From assembly GCA_021737945.1 (NCBI GenBank), contig JAIPCX010000015.1:16184-80183 (forward strand): a stretch of 64,000 nt of DNA, written 5' to 3'. Below are positions 60,032-64,000 of the stretch, piece after piece. Each line of letters opens with the position of its first letter. The stretch's first letter is position 1. The translations under genes and the position numbers were made by a program. This DNA comes from Polynucleobacter sp. (GTDB lineage Bacteria > Pseudomonadota > Gammaproteobacteria > Burkholderiales > Burkholderiaceae_D). Under the pieces are notes generated by a model. That model was not told the origin of the DNA and made no database searches. It saw nothing but the letters and a program-made list of their open reading frames with translations.

Positions 60032-60559
60032 ATGGACTTTACTTCGTTAATTCGCACTATTCCTGATTATCCGAAAGCTGGCATACAGTTTCGCGATATC
60101 ACTACCCTATTAAAAGACGCCGATGGTTTTCATGCAGCGATCAATGCCTTAGCTGATCGCTATCGCGGACAAGGTATTTCAAAAATCGTGGGTATTGAAG
60201 CACGCGGATTTATCTTTGGCGCACCCCTCGCTTATGCACTGCAACTAGGATTTGTTCCTATTCGCAAGCAAGGCAAACTGCCAGGTGCCGCTATGGGACA
60301 TGATTACGATTTGGAATATGGCAGCGATCGTATAGAAATTCATCACGATGCGATTAGCAAGGGAGAAAAAATTCTGATCATTGACGATTTGCTAGCCACG
60401 GGTGGTACCGCACACGCCGCAGTCACGTTGGTACAAAAAATGGGGGGTGAAGTGGTGGAGTGCGCCTTTCTAATCGACCTGCCCGACGTGGGCGGTAAAA
60501 AACGCTTAGAAAAAGCAGGCATTCCGGTTTTCGCTTTATGCGAATTTGAAGGCGATTGA
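60032..60559 (+). CDS. apt: Adenine phosphoribosyltransferase
   Basis: Apt converts adenine and PRPP to AMP. ATG 60032 gives 175 aa starting MDFTSLIRTIPDYPKAGIQFRDITTLL, the normal Apt opening and length; the track ORF starts inside the aldolase gene. GIEARGFIFGAPLAYAL and the PRPP loop ILIIDDLLATGGTA are present. It lies 10 bp after the aldolase stop and just before mtnA, so it recovers the adenine that MtnP releases. Confidence 0.95.
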   Translation: MDFTSLIRTIPDYPKAGIQFRDITTLLKDADGFHAAINALADRYRGQGISKIVGIEARGFIFGAPLAYALQLGFVPIRKQGKLPGAAMGHDYDLEYGSDRIEIHHDAISKGEKILIIDDLLATGGTAHAAVTLVQKMGGEVVECAFLIDLPDVGGKKRLEKAGIPVFALCEFEGD

Positions 60560-60560
60560 T

Positions 60561-61619
60561 ATGAGTGAAGCCATACAGACGCTACGCTGGCGCGAGACTG
60601 CCCACGGTGGTCAGTTAGAAATGATTGATCAAACACGCTTGCCAGCGACGTTTGAGTATCTCAACTACAACTCAGCTGAGGGTGTCGCACACGGTATTCG
60701 CACTATGGTGGTCCGTGGTGCGCCGGCTATTGGTGTTGCTGCTGCCTATGGCGTTGCGCTCGAAGCACAGCGCCTGTGCAAAAACGCTAGCGACCACTTT
60801 GATCAGCAACTTGAACTTGGATTTACAAAGCTGGCAGAAAGTCGCCCTACCGCTGTTAATCTTTTTTGGGCACTGAACCGCATGCGCAAATGTTGGCAAC
60901 AACATGCTACGCAAGCTAAAGCTCAGTTAGCAACCAGTTTATTGAATGAAGCAAAATATATTCATGAAGAAGATATACGTATCAACCACGCCATAGGAGC
61001 AAACGGTGCAAGCCTGCTGCCCGATGGTGCTCGTGTTCTGACTCACTGCAATGCTGGTGCGTTAGCCACCGCTGGGCATGGCACGGCATTGGGTGTTATC
61101 CGTTCTGCAGTCGCCGCGGGTAAAAAAATTAGCGTGATCGCTGATGAAACCCGCCCATTTCTGCAAGGTGCACGCTTAACTGCCTGGGAAATGGTTCAAG
61201 AAAAAATTCCTATAACACTCATTACAGACAATATGGCAGGCCACCTGATGGCAAGCGGAGAGATTGATGCTGTCGTTGTTGGTACCGATCGAGTCGCCGC
61301 TAACGGTGATGTAGCCAACAAAATCGGAACCTACATGGTAGCAGTGCTGGCGCACCGCCATCGCATTCCGTTTTACGTTGCCTGCCCGCTATCCACGATT
61401 GATATTTCAGTCATGAGCGGCGAACACATTCCTATTGAAGAAAGATCAGCACAAGAAGTAACGGGTTATCGCGATTATCAATGGGCTGCAGAAGGAGTAA
61501 AGGTGCGTAATCCTTCGTTTGATGTGACACCCGCTGAACTAGTCACGGCATTGATCACTGAGATAAAAGTCGTTCATGCTCCGAATGAAAAGAATATTAA
61601 AGAATTATTTTCTGACTAA
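60561..61619 (+). CDS. mtnA: Methylthioribose-1-phosphate isomerase
   Basis: MtnA isomerises 5-methylthioribose-1-phosphate to the ribulose-1-phosphate. ATG 60561 with GAAGG at 8 nt gives 352 aa; apt ends 1 bp before it. Catalytic C163 is in THCNAGALATAGHGTALG and D243 in VVGTDRVAANGDVANKIGTY. VRGAPAIGVAAAYG and DETRPFLQGARLTAWE are also family hallmarks. No mtnB, mtnC, mtnD or mtnK gene is in the operon, so the classical methionine salvage route is not continued here. Confidence 0.95.
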   Translation: MSEAIQTLRWRETAHGGQLEMIDQTRLPATFEYLNYNSAEGVAHGIRTMVVRGAPAIGVAAAYGVALEAQRLCKNASDHFDQQLELGFTKLAESRPTAVNLFWALNRMRKCWQQHATQAKAQLATSLLNEAKYIHEEDIRINHAIGANGASLLPDGARVLTHCNAGALATAGHGTALGVIRSAVAAGKKISVIADETRPFLQGARLTAWEMVQEKIPITLITDNMAGHLMASGEIDAVVVGTDRVAANGDVANKIGTYMVAVLAHRHRIPFYVACPLSTIDISVMSGEHIPIEERSAQEVTGYRDYQWAAEGVKVRNPSFDVTPAELVTALITEIKVVHAPNEKNIKELFSD

Positions 61620-61644
61620 ATTTGCACTGAAATTTTAAGCTACT

Positions 61645-64000
61645 TCAAAAGAATTTTTTAGTTAGTAATGCAGGGATATTTTCAGGGGGAACGGGTCGTG
61701 AGATCAAATACCCCTGCACTTCATCACAATTCATGGCTTGCAGTATCTCTAGCTGTTCAGTGGTTTCAACGCCCTCGGCAACAATCGCAATATCTAAGCT
61801 ACGCCCGATTGAAACAATGGTTTCACATAGCGCCCTGCTCTGATGATCCGACGCTAGCTTGAAGACAAACGATTGATCAATTTTGACGACATCAATATCC
61901 AAACTTTGTAATTTCGATAGAGACGAATAGCCAGTACCGAAATCATCGATTTGCAGCTCAATACCCATCTCATGTAATCGCTTCAATTCATCGATAGCCA
62001 TCCCTGTTTCATCCAGCATGCTGGATTCAGTCAACTCAATCGCGACTAACGATACTGGCAAGTCATACCGTTCAAGATTTTTTATGATCGATAAGCGCAG
62101 CCCATCATCAATTAACTGAAGTGACGATACATTGATGGATACTGGCCTGAGCGCACAACCCTGCTCACGCCATGCAGCCAATTGTTGGCAGACCTTGCGG
62201 ATAACCAAATCACCCAGCGGAATGATCAGTCGTGATTCTTCTGCAATCGGTATGAAATCAGCAGGAGAAATCAAGCCACGCACGGGATCACGCCAGCGAA
62301 CTAATGCTTCCATGCTGGCGAATTCACCAGTAATAGCAAATGCCCTAGGCTGGTAGTAAACGACAAACTCGTCGTTTTGTATGGCTTGTTCCAGTGCGCG
62401 CTCAGTAGAAACTCTGTCTCGAATTTTTTGTGAAAATTCTTCGTTATAAAACCGACAGTGCGATTTACCCTCTGATTTTGCTTGATACATCGCAATGTCA
62501 GCGGCTCTTAACAAACTATCGATATCCTCACCATGATCAGGAAACACGCTGATCCCTATCGAAGCTTTGGGTACAAATCCCCGCCACTGCGCTACTGAAT
62601 TTTCCAAACTAATCGCCTTCAATAATTGTTCAGCAATCGGTAACGCGTCTGCCATATCGCCAAGACAAGTAATGATAATTAAAAATTCATCGCCACCAAT
62701 ATGCGCCAAATAATCTTCTGATCGTAGCGCCAGCCTCAAGCTATGTGCAACTGCAATGATTAGCTCATCACCGATCTTGTGGCCGAGTGAATCATTAATG
62801 TCTTTAAAATTATCTAAATCAACATACAGCAAGGCCATACGATGATTATTTTCAATCGATTTTTTTACTACGTTAGGCAGGTAATCATTTAGCCAGCGGC
62901 GGTTAGGCAAGCCCGTCAATGAATCAGTGCGCGCCATGACAGCGAGTGTCTCCGTTTGTTGTCTGGCTTCAGAAACGTCGCGGATAGTTATCGCTACCCC
63001 ATTACCTGAACGAATTGCCCGTCGCTGAAACCAACCAGCAGCATGTCGCTTTCCATGAGCAACATGAAATTCATCTTCTACAAATCCATCCTTAAGGACA
63101 TGAGCAAAAAAATCAAACAAACTTTGCAAGGCTTTACCTTGGTAAATCTCAGTTAAGCTCTTTCCAATTAACTTGGCGCGCGGGTAGCCAGCCATTTCCG
63201 CTGCTCGCTCGTTACAATCTGCTATCAACAACCGATGGATTCGCCCATCGTTATGATAAGTGGGTTGAACCATGTAAAACGCTTCATGCGCACCATCAAC
63301 AGCTAAGCGGAATGTCGTTTGAATTTCAGATTCACGTCGCTGACGTTCGATATTTCTAAGATGCGCATACGCACCTCCTACGGCAAACAACAGCGTGAGT
63401 GCACTAAACGCTAAAGCAATGCCCAGATAGGTCAATCGTGTCGAGGCATAGGAAGCTGTCGCATTATCAACATCTATAGCCGCAGCAACTACCAACGGAT
63501 AGTCTTCAATATTTTTCCAGCTAACTAAACGCGAACGTTGATCGATGAATAGATCTTCAGATTGGCGCGCGCTACCCTTGGATAAAGCAAATTGCGGTAA
63601 CTCTTTATAAAAGGACTTAGTCGACCCGCCACCCGATTGGCTCGCAAGGAGCACACCATCGGTGAAATACACTGAAATAAAATCACCAACTAATAATTGC
63701 GACTCGTCATAGAAACCAGTGACGTAGTTAACTTCCATGGCGATCAGCACCACTCCATCAAATGATCCATCCGGTCGGTTAAATGCACGCGTAAATCGTA
63801 AGATTTTTTTCCCAGCAAAGCCGCCACGACCATCCGCTGGAGGAGAAATCAATAAACCACTCTGGGGATCTTTGCTGTGCTTTGCAAAAAAAGGCAAATC
63901 ACCCATATACGTATTTTTCGGGAGCTGCCGGGTCGATGAAACCGCATAACCCTGAGAATTAATAACTACCGGATAGATCGTTTTTTGAAAGACACCTTGA
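61645..64000 (-). CDS. GGDEF-EAL membrane sensor protein (5' end outside window)
   Basis: The frame is open to the window edge, so the N-terminus is missing; the track entry starts at an internal ATG (63906). The visible protein has a periplasmic sensor part (for example GGFAGKKILRFTRAFNRPDGSFDGVVLIAM), a membrane helix (YLGIALAFSALTLLFAVGGAYA), a PAS-like region (TTFRLAVDGAHEAFYMV), GGDEF (HIGGDEFLIII with inhibitory-site RSED five residues upstream) and EAL (SMEALVRWRDP, DDFGTGYSSL, AEGVETTEQ). All key residues for c-di-GMP synthesis and hydrolysis are present. It is a close relative of the frameshifted gene at 38.0-40.7 kb. It converges on mtnA with a 25-bp gap. Confidence 0.92.
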   Translation of the reverse strand, partial: QGVFQKTIYPVVINSQGYAVSSTRQLPKNTYMGDLPFFAKHSKDPQSGLLISPPADGRGGFAGKKILRFTRAFNRPDGSFDGVVLIAMEVNYVTGFYDESQLLVGDFISVYFTDGVLLASQSGGGSTKSFYKELPQFALSKGSARQSEDLFIDQRSRLVSWKNIEDYPLVVAAAIDVDNATASYASTRLTYLGIALAFSALTLLFAVGGAYAHLRNIERQRRESEIQTTFRLAVDGAHEAFYMVQPTYHNDGRIHRLLIADCNERAAEMAGYPRAKLIGKSLTEIYQGKALQSLFDFFAHVLKDGFVEDEFHVAHGKRHAAGWFQRRAIRSGNGVAITIRDVSEARQQTETLAVMARTDSLTGLPNRRWLNDYLPNVVKKSIENNHRMALLYVDLDNFKDINDSLGHKIGDELIIAVAHSLRLALRSEDYLAHIGGDEFLIIITCLGDMADALPIAEQLLKAISLENSVAQWRGFVPKASIGISVFPDHGEDIDSLLRAADIAMYQAKSEGKSHCRFYNEEFSQKIRDRVSTERALEQAIQNDEFVVYYQPRAFAITGEFASMEALVRWRDPVRGLISPADFIPIAEESRLIIPLGDLVIRKVCQQLAAWREQGCALRPVSINVSSLQLIDDGLRLSIIKNLERYDLPVSLVAIELTESSMLDETGMAIDELKRLHEMGIELQIDDFGTGYSSLSKLQSLDIDVVKIDQSFVFKLASDHQSRALCETIVSIGRSLDIAIVAEGVETTEQLEILQAMNCDEVQGYLISRPVPPENIPALLTKKFF

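Overview
The window looks like a chromosomal segment of a betaproteobacterium, most likely order Burkholderiales and possibly near Oxalobacteraceae. This rests on gene-order logic recalled from that group: ftsK-lolA-rarA-serS, nadE-glnB, a hemCDXY operon divergent from ppc, and an fdsGBA-fdhD-fdsD formate dehydrogenase operon. The family-level guess is weak. Base composition looks near 50 % GC by eye. I see no transposase, integrase, phage gene or CRISPR array.

Layout. 1-5.0 kb (minus): ftsK, lolA, rarA and the 5' part of serS. 5-10.4 kb: trxB and an Smr-domain gene (plus), nadE-glnB (minus), a FemAB/GNAT-like acyltransferase (plus) and ppa (minus). 10.5-19.3 kb: the heme operon hemC-hemD-hemX-hemY (minus), then ppc and argH (plus). 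19.7-23.2 kb: TRAP permease genes dctQ-dctM (plus) with a TakP-like binding-protein gene facing them. 23.6-30.2 kb: pmbA, darP, mog, a carboxylesterase, a VIT/CCC1 metal transporter, a low-molecular-weight tyrosine phosphatase, an unknown anchored protein and an MFS transporter. 30.2-37.7 kb: accessory metabolism, with an orphan motB, two beta-hydroxyacid dehydrogenases, a glycine-zipper envelope protein behind a 12-bp tandem repeat, a second TakP-like binding protein, a DHRS6-like SDR and an orphan ABC binding protein. 38.0-40.7 kb: a GGDEF-EAL gene broken by a one-base frameshift. 40.7-46.8 kb: the formate dehydrogenase operon (minus). 47-53.2 kb: a GIY-YIG-like protein, an ArsR-like regulator with a probable SD-masking hairpin, an OmpR-type two-component system, a phosphoesterase, a tiny gene behind a near-consensus LexA box, a periplasmic Cys-containing protein, a DUF1993 protein and tRNA-Ser(GGA). 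53.5-64 kb: acs, fumarase, murI, tRNA-His, the four-gene operon mtnP-aldolase-apt-mtnA, and a second GGDEF-EAL gene cut by the window edge.

How they fit together. Much of the window is core metabolism. ppc, fumarase and acs feed the TCA cycle, formate dehydrogenase supplies NADH from formate, and Mog supports its molybdenum cofactor. The most coherent pathway is the mtnP-ald2-apt-mtnA operon. It is predicted to salvage adenine and convert the methylthioribose or 5-deoxyribose moiety into dihydroxyacetone phosphate plus an aldehyde (the DHAP shunt). The least explained elements are the LexA-box orphan of 64 aa, the symmetric hairpin over the regulator's Shine-Dalgarno at 47.4 kb, and two tiny secreted-peptide ORFs that are absent from the ORF track.

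Limits. All names come from reading motifs and remembered family sequences; no search was run. Several starts were moved from the ORF track because that track accepts the first alternative start codon.
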